From: Protonemura montana
Taxonomy: Eukaryota; Arthropoda; Insecta; Plecoptera; Nemouridae
Direction of reading: 5' to 3'
DNA length: 64,000 nucleotides
NCBI GenBank assembly: GCA_947568835.1
Contig: OX387606.1
Span: 16,182,001 to 16,246,000 of the forward strand
This document shows positions 25,901 through 38,770 of this stretch, one piece after another; position 1 is the stretch's first letter, and every line of letters begins with the position of its first letter. Position numbers and translations under genes: made by a program. The notes under the pieces are model-generated. The model did no database searches, was not told the DNA's origin, and saw only the letters and a list, made by a program, of their open reading frames with translations.

Positions 25901-28900
25901 GAAAAATGACCAAAGAATAACCCAAAATGTACCCAAAATAAACACCCAGCTTCGGGTATCCCAGACAGTCATCTGAGACATGGCAACTAATTCCTTCAAA
26001 TCGGAGCTATCCAAACAAACTACAATAAACGGGCATGAAGCAAACATGTATCAATATCAAAAAGCCAGGCGCCAATAAATCTCTCCACGAGCTCAACCCA
26101 AAAAACGCATTGGAATACTAATTCTAAGTCCGACAGTCCTAGCGCGTGGGTGACAAAACACGCTGCGGCTCTCTGTCAACCTGGAATTATATTCCGAACC
26201 CAAACAAACCGCCAAACAATTCAAATTCATGTAGTCATTCTAGATCCCATAGACACCGATCATGTTTCGGGCGTGCATTAGCAAAGCAAAGCGAGACCGC
26301 GCGCCGGACCTCGAAAATGTGTTTAATTCGTGAACTTAAATTAATAATAATATCACGTTGTGTTATTGTTAATCAATTGTAAGGCAGGTAAAAGTCCCGG
26401 GTGGTCGAGCGTGGAATTAAGAATGGCCGTTTGCGCGGTGTGACATTCCTAAATGAGCGCGGTGATGATATCTTTCATGGTTCTCTTCAGCTGTTAGGAG
26501 AAACTGGTGTCGTAAAACTGCCGACACAGAGCACTCATATCTGCTTTTACAATAGTATTTACGTGTGTTAGGTGATGTTGGTCTTATCAACCCCGTGATA
26601 TCTTGCAATGATCAACATGTAGGAATCCATAGCTGTTAACAAATCAAACTTGTCCTTGCAGTGTTTGCAAGGAGTGTCAGATGAGCTTGATTTTTTCTTG
26701 TTTAGGTTCCAAGCTCGACAAATTTAGACGTGTTTATTTTAAAAATTGAGGGAATCCTGGAAAATATCCAGTGATCTAAGATCCTGTTCATATAAACACA
26801 CACACACACACACAGAGATGTGTAACCCAATTTCCAAAGAAAAATTCTATAGAAACTTTGTGGCCGAACTTTACGTCAAGTCAGACATTCTAACGGAAGA
26901 TTAAAAAACATTTGTGCATTTGAATGTGCTTTTTAAATCCACAATGGATTGATAAAAATCTCATTTTATTTTAAGAACATTTTTGGGTTTTTCCTAACAT
27001 CAGATTTTTCAAAAGTTTCCTTGACAATATTCAGGTTTCATTCGTTCTCCAATCTAAAGCTAGGATCTAAAATACTTCGACATCTTACTTCCAAGAGCTT
27101 TGTAAATGCAAACATCTACACCAATGTATTTCCAATAACGTTTTAGAAAAACATTTCACGATACTATTAAATAACGAAAATCACTCACGACTTTCAGAGT
27201 GTTCCAAATAATTCAAATTTCAAACACACTCAACGCCGGAGAATGTTTCGGCATTCGAATCAAAGAAAACGTGACAAGAAAGTGCAATATCCACGATGAA
27301 AAGTGAAATATAATGCAGCTACTGTTGCAGCTGCACTATCCGATAATACAAATATTATGCACACATAACGTAAATATCTGTACGCAGTGGTCAATTGTCA
27401 ACATTGTCATGTAGATTTGAGTCATCGCATAGCACACTTGGCCGGCTAGGAAAATCCAGCCATCGTGCATTGTCAGATATCGTTATTATATTATTCACGA
27501 GCTAAGACAGAGGTCTGACACTTGTTAAGGCTTTGTAATGGCACTGGTAAGTACACGAGCGAGTTAGAAGACCAGCGGCCAGGAAGACACGTGGGCACGT
27601 GGACAGGAAGTGTGTGAGCACACGTGCCCCCTGCCTCCACCGTCTTCAGGCTGACTCATGTACCTACGGAAGACGCCGGCTGGAAAACGGTGATTTTTAT
27701 ATTTTAACAAAGGTACGTCTTGGTAAACAACTGATTGATTATCATAGTAATTCTCCTGACGAGTTATCCTACTCATGTCTTATCATTTTATAAATAACAT
27801 AATTAATTCGGTTCTAATCGTGACAACTAGGTGAAGTAATGTAGTTTTCGTTCTACTAACTAAGAACAATCTTATAAATAAACAAAAAAACATTAATAAT
27901 ATTACAATTTTTTCAACGATTACTACACCAATTTATCATTGTATTTTCGTCCGTAAAATAAATTTTAAATCGAGATGATTGCGCATGGTTTTCATGTAGG
28001 ATATGCACCAACGTGAATTTAATTAGAATGCCTTTCACACTTAATTACTTGTAACATACCAAAAAAATAATGTACATTTCGAAAAAATTCTACGAAACAC
28101 GTACTTTTCTCGAATACCTAAATTCCATGTTTAGCTAGTGTAATCGTTGCTGGGGTGAAATTTTGGAATTTGCACATACTCATGAGAAGTTTGACCTGTC
28201 ACGCCATTGAAAAGTTCACCTGAAGTGTTTCCAAGAAGGCTAATCTACAGTTAACACAACCAATTGATCGCAATTAATGGCATGGCATGCGGAAACAAAC
28301 GTACAGAGCCTAATTTGGCACAAAATTAATTAAATACGGAATACTTCGGTAACACAAGGTACAGAACACTGTTCCATTACACGACGTACTTTATCCTTCG
28401 CAATCATTATCGCACATAACGCTGCTCATCAAGCTCTTCGATCACGTATTTCGTATTGTTATGACTTGTCGACTAAATTGAACAGTGTACGCTTCGTGAT
28501 GGAACAAAACCAGTGGTTGATTCACTCATTTGCATCACAAAGGGAGTTATCAATATATTTCAATATCCGACGATGTTGCATTAGGTAGATTGGTGCAGCT
28601 GACCACTGTTTTGGATTTTAATATTCAGATTGGTGGAGTTTTTCTGGCACTTGACGTGGTCACGGTATATGAGTCATATGTGTCAATACGAAATATTAGT
28701 AAGTATGGTGTAGGTAATAGTGGAGGACAGTACACATCTGGCATTGCGTCTTGCTTCAAACGGTTCTTACAAAACTTAAGACACCTGTACAGAAAGTACC
28801 AAGAAAGTAATCCATGGTTTACAACATGGCCTGGAGTCTAGACAACATAACCTCTCTGCGGCTAGCAAGCAAAAAATAACAATGTCTCATTTTCACAATT

Positions 28901-28970
28901 TTCTTTTGATTTGGTATAGGAACCATATTTTCCCGAAAGGGACAGACGGGAACTATCCATCTAGAACTGA

Positions 28971-29340
28971 ACTGTAGCAGTTCTTTTAAATTCCTGCAAC
29001 CCACAATTACAGTTTCATAAACACAGTCCGCTCTACCTATGCACTAAAGTACACAACCACCTTCCCTCCCAAATCGCCCACTCGCCTAAACGCACAACCT
29101 TTGACTCCAGCCTTCGCAACTTTCTCCTTCAAAACCCATTTTACTCCCTCGACGAATACCTCAATTTCCGACAAATCCCACCCCCTGAGCCTCCAGCAGC
29201 CTTCAGCCTTAATAAAGTTCCCACTACTCAATCTACCAATATTAAGATACTCACACCAATTAATTTACTCATCCCAGTTAATGTTATCTCAATTTAATTT
29301 AATTTCTAATTATTATCAATTGAGTAAATTATTATTATTA

Positions 29341-29371
<31 letters not shown>

Positions 29372-29459
29372 GTAACCAGTTATAATGATTGACTTGTCTT
29401 ATACGTATACCATGTATGTGTCCTGAGACATAAATAAATAAATACAAATACAAATACAT
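28971..29459 (+). mobile_element. 3' end of a degenerate non-LTR retrotransposon
   Basis: A frame without an ATG runs from 28971 to a stop at 29295-29297 and resembles the C-terminus of Jockey-like reverse-transcriptase ORFs: SPLYLCTKVHNHLP, then about 20 residues later LRNFLLQNPFYSLDEYL. The frame is interrupted upstream by TGA at 28968-28970, so this is a 5'-truncated or decayed copy. After the stop come an AT-rich 3'UTR with an (ATT)n run (29329-29371), then TGACTTGTC…CTGAGACA and a terminal (AAATA/C)n tail ending at about 29459, the simple-repeat 3' tail typical of these elements. RNase H and most of the RT domain are not recognisable upstream. The 5' limit and target-site duplication were not identified. 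It is not autonomous. Confidence 0.7.
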
Positions 29460-32400
29460 TGCTGACCGGCCAAGTAATTGGTACAGTGGGGGAAAAAAAC
29501 ACCGAAAAATCAATAAAATTATCTAAATACAAAACAAATACACGCTGAATCGCCTTAAAATCGGAGAGAAACACAAACAGAAATCAGAGCTACAAGCAAA
29601 GTGAATTTCCTTCTGAAAATCAGACGATTCAACCCTAATCGAACGTGCGGGCCTCTCAACGCAATACTATTATCCTGTCCGCCATGTCTGGTCGAGGATA
29701 TCCGACACGATGCGTGCGTACCTCATAAGAATCACGCATGACGTACAAGGGAGACACCGTCTCCATAAAGACACACTCGTGTTATCACGTGCCACGATAT
29801 GAACATATCCCCAGCACCAAATAGAGACGTCTCCGCCGGAGCCAAAGGTGCACCGGGGGACGATCGGCGGAGGCTTGGCGGCAAAGACAGGTGTGAAAGA
29901 CCTCGGACACGCGCAGTTGACTTTGCAATGTCTCTGCAGTCACTCATCTGTGTGCTCGAAGAGGCCGCGGAATTGTTCTTCACTTGTGGGTGTTAGAAGG
30001 GCTGAGAAAGTTGAGTTCGGTGGTCTGCAGTGGATGCTGAAGGGGATGCGAAGATTAAGGGTAAGCTTACGAATTTAGCAGCATTTAGATGTAAAAGTTA
30101 AAATGTAACTTGCCCGACGAAATTGCTTAAATTGATACAAAAATGTCTCTGATGATTGGATTTCCATTCGAAAAGTTCTGGACCTTTTTGGCTTAAAAAT
30201 GTTATCGTAAGTTAAATAATAATTTTTTATCTACTGCTCGTAAATGTAATAATAACTCCTCTAAAATTTTACGGGATCAGTAGCTTTGCTGAGACCATAT
30301 TATCCAAGCTATTCCAGCTCAACAGCGGTGATCTCGCGAGGTATTGGGTTTGATTTACGGGAGAGAATAAATAACATGTGTTGTGAATGCTGTATGGTTT
30401 TCCTCGTAGCCTATAAGAAAAATCTCTTGGATAGAACTTTTATTCCAGAGTTTAAATTAAAAATAGAAGTATCTGTTCGGCTGTGACAATGGAGATACGT
30501 TTTTATCTAGCAGTTATTTTTTGAGCCCGATGTACAAAACTGAGCCTAATTCGAGAGAGTTGCCTTAGATTAAGTTAAAGTTCTCCTCAAGGAGTGAAAT
30601 TTACGAGGAATTCAATTCAAAATCAAATTGTTTATGAATGACATACATATTTAAGGGTGGAGTCAAGAATTTATTGAGTGATGAACTAACGATATACTTT
30701 CCGTATAAAATATTATCAAGAAATATATCTTATGAAATCGTTGGTGGTGTGCATTTTCGTCACCCGCTGTTCCAACATTATAGTCTCTGGTCATTGTATG
30801 AATAAGTCACTAGCTGCTAAAGCATTGGTCCATGGCGTTCAGCTGCATGGACATACCGGGCAATGTTGGGCAATGTTGATCGATGCAGAGCCACAGTCTG
30901 AACTCAAGGGTGGTATTCAAATGGCCAGAATCAAGTTATGAGGAATGCCACAGTTACGTCTCTGCGATTAAAATTATTTCGTCTGGAATGCATTTAAGGA
31001 GTTTACTTGTGAAAAAGAATCACATTTCAAGATATGAGATGTATTTTTTTATGCAAGTGAGGCTGTGCACTAGGCAGAGGCGCAGAGAAGTACAAGGCGT
31101 ATGGGGCGAGACCCTAGATTTTAACCCCCCGGCTGTGTTAAGGGAGGAGAGGAGGAAATTTCTGAGAACGTATAGACACCAGTGATATAAAAACATCTTT
31201 AGGAGATGCCAATTTCACTTTTTTTCTATACAATATACCTAACCATGATATTTAATCATGATTTTCGCTTAGTTAATTCAGTCGAGAGTTCCAGCTGAGC
31301 TTGTTGCAAGAAAACTTATCTTCGCACTGATGTAAATTCCACTAATATGTGTCATGTGGCAAATTGACCACTGATAGAAAAGCATTTTCCACGCATTTTC
31401 CCTTTTGGTCATCCTAGATGGCACCCCTGCCTCTGATTTGAGATCAGTGCTTCCAACATTTCACCTTGATTCTGGGAACTGGACCTTACAGTCTCTTTTC
31501 GTATTAAAAAACACACCCAAATATTTCACGGATTTTAACTTACATTTTGAATGCCCTACATGTGCGGTATTGTTTGTAATACTATAGATAGTTGTTATAA
31601 TATAACTAGTAGTGTGTACTACTACTGCTAGTTTGTACATTGTATAATGTATATACAATTAATTTAATGTCGCTAGAATCGCTCAAGCGATATCAGAGCT
31701 GGCACAGAGAAAATATAGTAGCACCACTTTTCCCTTTTCAATTCAGCAGCAGCTGCGTATCGAGTGATTTCTTAGCTAACGCAATAACATAACCAAAAGT
31801 TACCAGCGGGTTTATTGCAACGCCCCAAGACGCAGGACCAACTTTCCACCAACTTCCACGTATCTTCTTAATGTTATGGAGTCTAGTTTTCTCATTTTCC
31901 AAAATCTTCTGCACATAGGTACACGTGCGCAACCTCACGGGCCCGTATCTCTTTAGCACCCCCTTTAGCACCCCTTTGCTTCTATAACAACGCGAAACAG
32001 AATCTGGCAGAATTGTTCAAGTTTGGAGTTTGTGGGTTTTCCAACACGACCTGCGGCGTCGAGCTGGATATTAACTTTGCCCGTGTGCTTCACATAGCTA
32101 GGGAAACAACCCGCGCAACAAAGCCCAGGAATATTCTAAAATGTTGCAGCCTTCCTTATCCACAATAAAACGAAAGCTGGGAACAATTTTACATGACTTT
32201 TATGCTGTATGAAGATGATCTCTTGCAGAATATGTGGTACTATCCGTAAAGGCCAAAACAAAGCATATCTATACAGCATGTTTATTAGGACATAGTATAA
32301 TTTAGCATATGAATTTTTCCGGAACAATAATATACCTTGCAGCAATTAAACCCCACGAAACAAACCATCTGGTTCCTTTTCGGATGATAATAGACCATCG

Positions 32401-33117
32401 TTGAACACACTTACATGGCTTTTTGATGAAAAGGCAGTTAATTTTATGGTTGTTAGCTCAAGGGAAACGGATTGTGAGAATCGACACGCTAACAGTACTA
32501 ATAATAATTAATTACTCGTTATTGTGCAAATATATCGTAGTCGAGATTTATTCTGTCCAAAGGGAACATGGAAATGGAAACGGAAGAGATCAGTTTTTGA
32601 TGATAGAATTACAGGCAAGACGCCTGCCAAACACTATGGAGGAAATGTTCCATTCAAAGTGAATTTCGTGCTGTTACACGTACCTACATATTCGTATATA
32701 CGTATACTACAAAATAATGAACGGAAACGGCAATAATGCAGTGCTAGATCTGGTGCTCGTGGAAAAGGTTGGGCGCATGTTCAGGGGAAATTGGCAGCAT
32801 CAAGGTAAACTAACTCATCACATCCTCGATCTCTTTTTTAGCTTTGTCTCAGTTGCCTTCATTGTGTATTTCACAAGTGCATGTATTTTAGCACTCTTCT
32901 TCGACGCTTTATTTATTTTTTAATATAATATTTCCTGTTCAGTTAAGATAACTAAACGTGGTCCAACCTTGTTTGACTATTGATTCTGAACAAACATTTT
33001 GATTGCTCGAATGAAAGATAATCGACGATGTTTCGATGTTTTCCATCAAACCACGGTCAACGCTCCAGCACATCCCTTACCACGAGACCCACGGAGACTT
33101 ACTGTTAGACCAAAATT

Positions 33118-33242
33118 AGTAAAATTTTATTATTAGGAACACTACTACCATCTCAAAAATCAATGCCCAAAATGTATCGTGTTTCAAGTCGCCGTTTGGT
33201 CACCAATTTTTTAGAGGGTTGTTGTGTTCCTAAAAATAAAAC
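33118..33242. repeat. Foldback (MITE-like) element, copy 1
   Basis: The left arm, including ATTAGGAACACTACTACC and then TCTCAAAAA, is an imperfect inverted copy of the right arm, which ends in GGTTGTTGTGTTCCTAAAAATAAAAC. A short central region contains ATGCCCAAAATG. Arm layout, TCTCAAAAA and ATGCCCAAA are shared with copy 2 at 38645-38770, so the two belong to one repeat family. No transposase is encoded. Arms are more diverged than in copy 2, suggesting an older insertion. Confidence 0.6.
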
Positions 33243-36200
33243 ACTTCGCCCATTGAAGTGTATGCAATTTAGATCAGATTTCCCAAATTACAACTATCCT
33301 TTTATGGGCAGTAAACGCAGATACTCCCCGAAGAAAGACCCAAGAAAACCTGCTAACTTGCAAGTGTCATTCAATATGCAGTGAGTGCTCTTCGCGGCTA
33401 AGAGAATGTCCGGCAAAAACTTCCGGAAGTCAGTTGCATGTCGCGTCTGCTGGCGGAAGGAAGGAAGGAAGGAAGAAACGCACCCTGACACAATCACCCC
33501 CTCGAAAACGTAACGACAATTGAATGTCCCATAATGCTTTCTGACAGCTCATGGCTGTTCGGTCATGGGTATAAACGATTTGCATCTGAATATATTAGAA
33601 AGAATTAGGACGGTTATTAATCAACATGAGAAGACACGATCGTTTTCCGAAAAACAGGTGGTGTTTTAAAATTTGAATTAAGTATGCACTGCGTGATATA
33701 GATACTACCTGGCCAACGATATTTTCAACGATTTATATTATTCTAGCTCGGCAATAAGTTCCGCAGTTGTTGTCAACCTATGCATGTCGATTAGTTTATT
33801 CGCTTCCTTTCACCTAAGTATTGTTTTTATTCGTTGTCATACGTTTTATATCATTTGACTCCCAAAGAAACCTTACCTTATTACCTTCTAAAATGAAAGG
33901 AACGTTTAAAAACAGCTGAATTCTTTTGTCTACTTCAAATCATGGTATGTAAGTTTTGTCAAAATGTTACTGTTAAATGAGGATGCTCTTAAAACTTGCA
34001 ACCCCCTTCCCAATTTTCAAATGAAACTGGGTAAAGGTTAAAACATCAAGGATCTTACAATTTAATGAATGAACGAGCCTCAATGATAATCAAAAACAAA
34101 GAAAAACCCATGCACTGCCACACACAAGCCATGTGACTTGATCTTATCGCGTCACTCAGGACAAAAAGTTTTTGTCCTTTTTCCCTCGTTATTAACTTTC
34201 CCGCGTCGTCAAATCCCAGCGACTAATGACGACAGAAGGACGATGACAGTTCGCAGTGGTTGCTGTCAGCCACTCATCCTAGTCATCAGAGCAACGGGCA
34301 ATCAAGGTGATTAGCGACCATCGATTGAGTAGCGACGTCAAGCCACTAGATTATGGAAGTCGACTGACCATTCTGTTTGCAGCGTCGTTACGAGCAAATA
34401 TAGATTAAACGCTCTGTTGCATTTGCGAAGACATTGAATGCAACGATGTAACTTGTTGCAATTTGGGAGGTCTGCGATTATGTTCATTCTTCTAAAGAGT
34501 GCTGTTTCCGCTTATTTTTCACAAACTTTTCAATGCTATTCCACTGCAGGATAATCTCCTGCCTTCCGCCAGTAGCATGGCCCATCAACGCGATTTTCCC
34601 TTTTTCTTGGCACTGCCCGATCAAGTCACCATAAATATCCAGTTTATATAATTGTAAAAAAATCCAAGTAAATCGAGAAAAGTCGATGCACGCAAATGAG
34701 TTCTGTGCCGACGTTTCGCTAAAGAAACCAATGATCATAAAATCCCACGTCGCCTCATTACCGGTATCAATAGTACATTTGTTTTACTCCTGTTTGATGG
34801 CGAATGCTATCGGAACTAGTGAATACGACACTATGCTCTCAGATAAAAACACATAAAACCACATTATGACAGGACGCGTAGTGACAAAGGTTAATCAAAA
34901 ACATCAACTTTGACACTGGCACTGACCAAAAAGCACTTACGTACCATTTTCTCTAATCAAAATTGGCTTGTCGCTGCATTCGCTGATAAGCCACATGTTT
35001 TGTAATGAGCCAGCTAACAACATGGAGAAACTATCTATGTTTCTGCTATCATATCTGCAAAACAACAATTCAGCCAGAAGAAAGAGCTATATAAATCACG
35101 ACCACAGATGAAAATGAAACAGAGAAACGATCATTTTTTTAAGTAGGGGAGGGATTTAAAAGAAAATAGTATTAGAAACGAGTTTAGTGATTGGTTACAA
35201 TGGCGGTGCATCTCAAGGTGATCTTAGAGATGATTGGTCAACCTAGTCTAGCAGTGGATGATGTACATCGGGCTGTGATTGCGGCGGGATAGACTGAATA
35301 AGGAATGGAGTGTATCGAACACCGGCTAAGAATAATCACAAACTATGAGCTGAGGCCGGAGAGTAAGACAAAGAGAGGCTAGATGTGGAGGCTGCAGAGC
35401 AAGTGAGAGAAGAGCTGGTTGTATGGACCATAAAAGCGGCTGACACGTTTTTGGTCCTGCTATCATCTCCAGCCGCGTCAATAAAACAATCTAGACATTA
35501 GACGACGAGTCCGCGGACGAAGCCAAGAGGAGACATCCCCAAAAAAGTAAAAAAAAACGTGTCGTGTCGTGTTTTTTTGTTCAGTGAAAAAAAAATAGAG
35601 TCTGAGCGCTAACAAGGGCCCAATAAAAGGTGTAATTAAAGTCGGTTCGATTGGGAGCCCTGATTATCGTCACACCGGCGCCGCGCGCCGAGAGGCTCCT
35701 TCAGGACGCGACGGTCAGGACGAAGTTGCAGCCAGAGTCGCCGGCTAATACTGGCTTGAAAGATGGGGCTCGAATAGAAGCTGCACAATTCTCAAATGTA
35801 ATAGATCAAATTAAGTGAGATTTTTTTATTTCGTACGATTTTTGTTCGACTTGTTTATAATAAATAACCTTCAAATCATTCCACTTGAAGACCGCTTTAT
35901 CTTGATGACAACTGCCATTTCAATGAAGAAAAAGTAAAAAAAAATTAATTTCAAAATTTCTAGACACGCTGAAGGAAATTCTAATTATGCTGCATTTGCA
36001 CTGAAGTCACTTCACCCGAAGATACTTATCTACATCTCAGGTGCAATGTACTATTCCATTCATAAAATGTATTTTCCTCGCCTTCCGACTCATTCATTAG
36101 AGTCGCTGCTTGAAACTTTCAGCCTAGCTGGTGCGAACATCATCGCACATTCGTCAAAAGTCACTAGACCGAAAGATATAAAGCGTAATAACAATCGCTA

Positions 36201-38644
36201 CGAGAAGGCTGACCCACGCCTTGGAAAATTTAATGCCCACATGTGAAATTATAAAAAAAATAATTAACTTGTCAGATGATATCCTATGATATCTACATCT
36301 GAAAACATACACTAGCAACTTTATCGTCCTTTGCAATATTAATAATTGTAGTTGTAACTCAGGGCACTGGGGAATTAGGCTGCTATAGTTCCATGGAATG
36401 AGCATAGGTTGCGCTGTTAGTTCAGTAATTTCAACTTCTTTACACTGCCACCCAGTTTCTAGGCACTTGGCACCCTTTGGCACCCACTGTTTTCATTCTG
36501 GCATCTTGATCCACTCAACTATAACAATGCCAAATGAAAAACAACACTTGTTTAAATCAAGAAATCGCAAAAAAATAAGAATTAGGATCATTGAGCTCAA
36601 CGAGTACGCAGAATGCGGATAGATATCACTAACAATTTCAAGTGCTATGCAAGTACTTTGTCGTTGTCGTCGTCGTCGTCGTTGTCGTCATGCAGTGCAG
36701 GCGTGCTGTAAATTAGCCCACGGGGGGTGCTTGTTTAACATAACTTCATTCGTGTGACCCGACCGCGAGGAATTGGTGCCTGTCTGTCACAGTGGTCAGG
36801 CCGGCAAGCCAGCATACATTATCTCTTTACACGAGTTCACATGGGGAGATAAGGCAAAAAACATTATAAAAGCACCTGGAGAATTATAATGGACTCGTAA
36901 TTTTTGAGTTTCAACGAATTTTAATGTGCCATCAAGCTAGAAGTTAGTTAGCCTAAGTGGTTTTATGTTAAATTGTGTTTTGTTTTTGGGTACTATATAT
37001 TTCATTCTATGTTTGTAGTTATTCAGAATTAATTTGACTGTGGGCATCCGTTTGGTAAATCAAGGCACCACCACCGTCGCTGTTGTCTTGCTTCGTGGTA
37101 AAAGACACTTAAGATTATATTTAATTGTCAAGTACGTTGATAGTACAACTTATTAAATGATAAAACAATTTTCTGGTCAGCGATAAAACTGAAAAATAAA
37201 AAAAAATGGACTACTCATAAAACAACAGTGATAAACGAATACATAATTACAGTTTCAGTTCATTGTGACAAGTAAAAGATAGTCGGCACAGGTATTATTA
37301 TTTAGTTTAATTTCGCTGTCAACAACTTTGGGAGCTAGTTATAAACAGATAAATCGCATCGACGTTTTCGGTAGGGGCCGATTGCCAAAACTGTTAAATG
37401 AGTTCGAAACACGACAACCCTTAAGCGTCTTCTTATTGGTGCGGTAAGCGATTGACGATTTTAAATAAATCTTTACTATAAAGACACCACAATAATTGAA
37501 TTATCTTATTATTGGTTTTAATAGTATTTAGATAGATTGTAAAAGGTCGTTTTCTCTTTCAAGTTTCCCTTTCTTATAAGCCTATTTGAAAAAATCTTTC
37601 GAACAAATTTACCAGCTTACTAAAACTAGATTCAAACGATTTGTAGCATATTTTCTTTACATTTTTTGAGGTAATCTCCCTTATGCATAAAGTTTGAATA
37701 ACATAGAATTCTTGTTTAGATAAACATCTGTGATGAAATCTTCAAAACTGTCAAAATTTTAAACTACCAGACACTTTTCTTTACAACTTTCTACGCTTTT
37801 TTGTTGTGCATCCTCAATTCCTCAACAATTCTATTTAAAAAGAAGACCTGTTCAGAGGCTAATTATTTTCTTTAATGCAATCCATTAAAGCAACTTACAA
37901 TTTAAGTAAACAAATGTATTCACGCTTTACAAAAAGCTCGTAGCGGTGGTGGTGGTACCTCCGGACAAATTAGAATAAGAACTCATATGTTTATCCATGA
38001 GATCGTAAAACATCAGAAAATGGATTGTTATCAAAATATATATGCTCATTCAATGTAAATTGTTATGCCGTGAGAGTTGAACACCGAACTTATTTAGTAA
38101 GTTAGCCTGCGATCAGGTCAGAAAAAGCTAGCGTCAAAAGTAAGTAGGCTTGATAATTGTATGCACAATGCAAAGTCAGACAAAGACTGACCAGGTCATA
38201 ATGTCAGACGGCACTTCCTGAAAATCATAAAAACGAAATTTTATTAAACGCACGCTAGGGGCGACGAATAACTAAATCGATTGATGGCACGTAAATTAAT
38301 TAGAAATTTTACTAATAATCACTCAAACATGAGTTCGATTTGAAGGACATAGTTTTTAATGAACACATCGTTTTGATGATTTCTGCATAATGCTAAATCG
38401 TTCATTGCACTCTTCGGTCCTTGTCAACGTTCCACCTTTCAAGCAATGCCAGAACACCAAGTGCGGGTTTTACTTGTGTCTCTTGTGTCTCTTGCAATCT
38501 AACTACCAAAGCGTTCAATATGCCATTTTAATATATTAATAATAATAATAAATTAAATATAAATATTAAATATTTTAATAAATATTACATATACATATAA
38601 GAATGAAATCTTATTTAAATTGCAAACGCATGCAATGCGAGGGG

Positions 38645-38770
38645 TATTTTATTTTTATCAACACTATAACCGTTTCAAAAATTAATGCCCAAACTGGGAC
38701 GATGCCCAAAACGATGCCCCGTTTGGGCATCGTTTTTTGAGACGGTTATAGTGTTGATAATAATAAAATA
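38645..38770. repeat. Foldback (MITE-like) element, copy 2, nearly perfect hairpin
   Basis: About 126 bases form an almost complete hairpin. TATCAACACTATAACCGT in the left arm pairs exactly with ACGGTTATAGTGTTGATA in the right arm, and the pairing extends through TATTTTATT at the left end and TCAAAAA inward. The centre holds repeated, inverted GATGCCC words (AACGATGCCC / GGGCATCGTT). It is non-coding and looks like a non-autonomous DNA element. The clean arms suggest a recent insertion or gene-conversion repair. A transcript would fold into a long stem. Confidence 0.75.

Larger units (their letters stand above)
12401..28970. other. Intergenic interval, gene-poor
   Basis: I see no gene I can support here. 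It is AT-rich, with GC-richer patches at about 13460-13700, 14640-15000, 17200-17370, 18790-18990, 19690-19850, 22130-22300, 22660-22915, 26140-26310 and 27560-27690. An AC microsatellite lies at 26796-26814 and a poly(A) run at 20822-20845. Short open frames cross the GC patches on both strands, but none matches a family I recognise. In Iroquois clusters such patches are often long-range enhancers, which is the default inference here. Confidence 0.6.

Noticed and set aside
30330-30372. B-box-like GGGTTTGATT (possible tRNA-derived SINE)
   Set aside because: No matching A-box at the right distance and no poly(A) or simple-repeat tail downstream.
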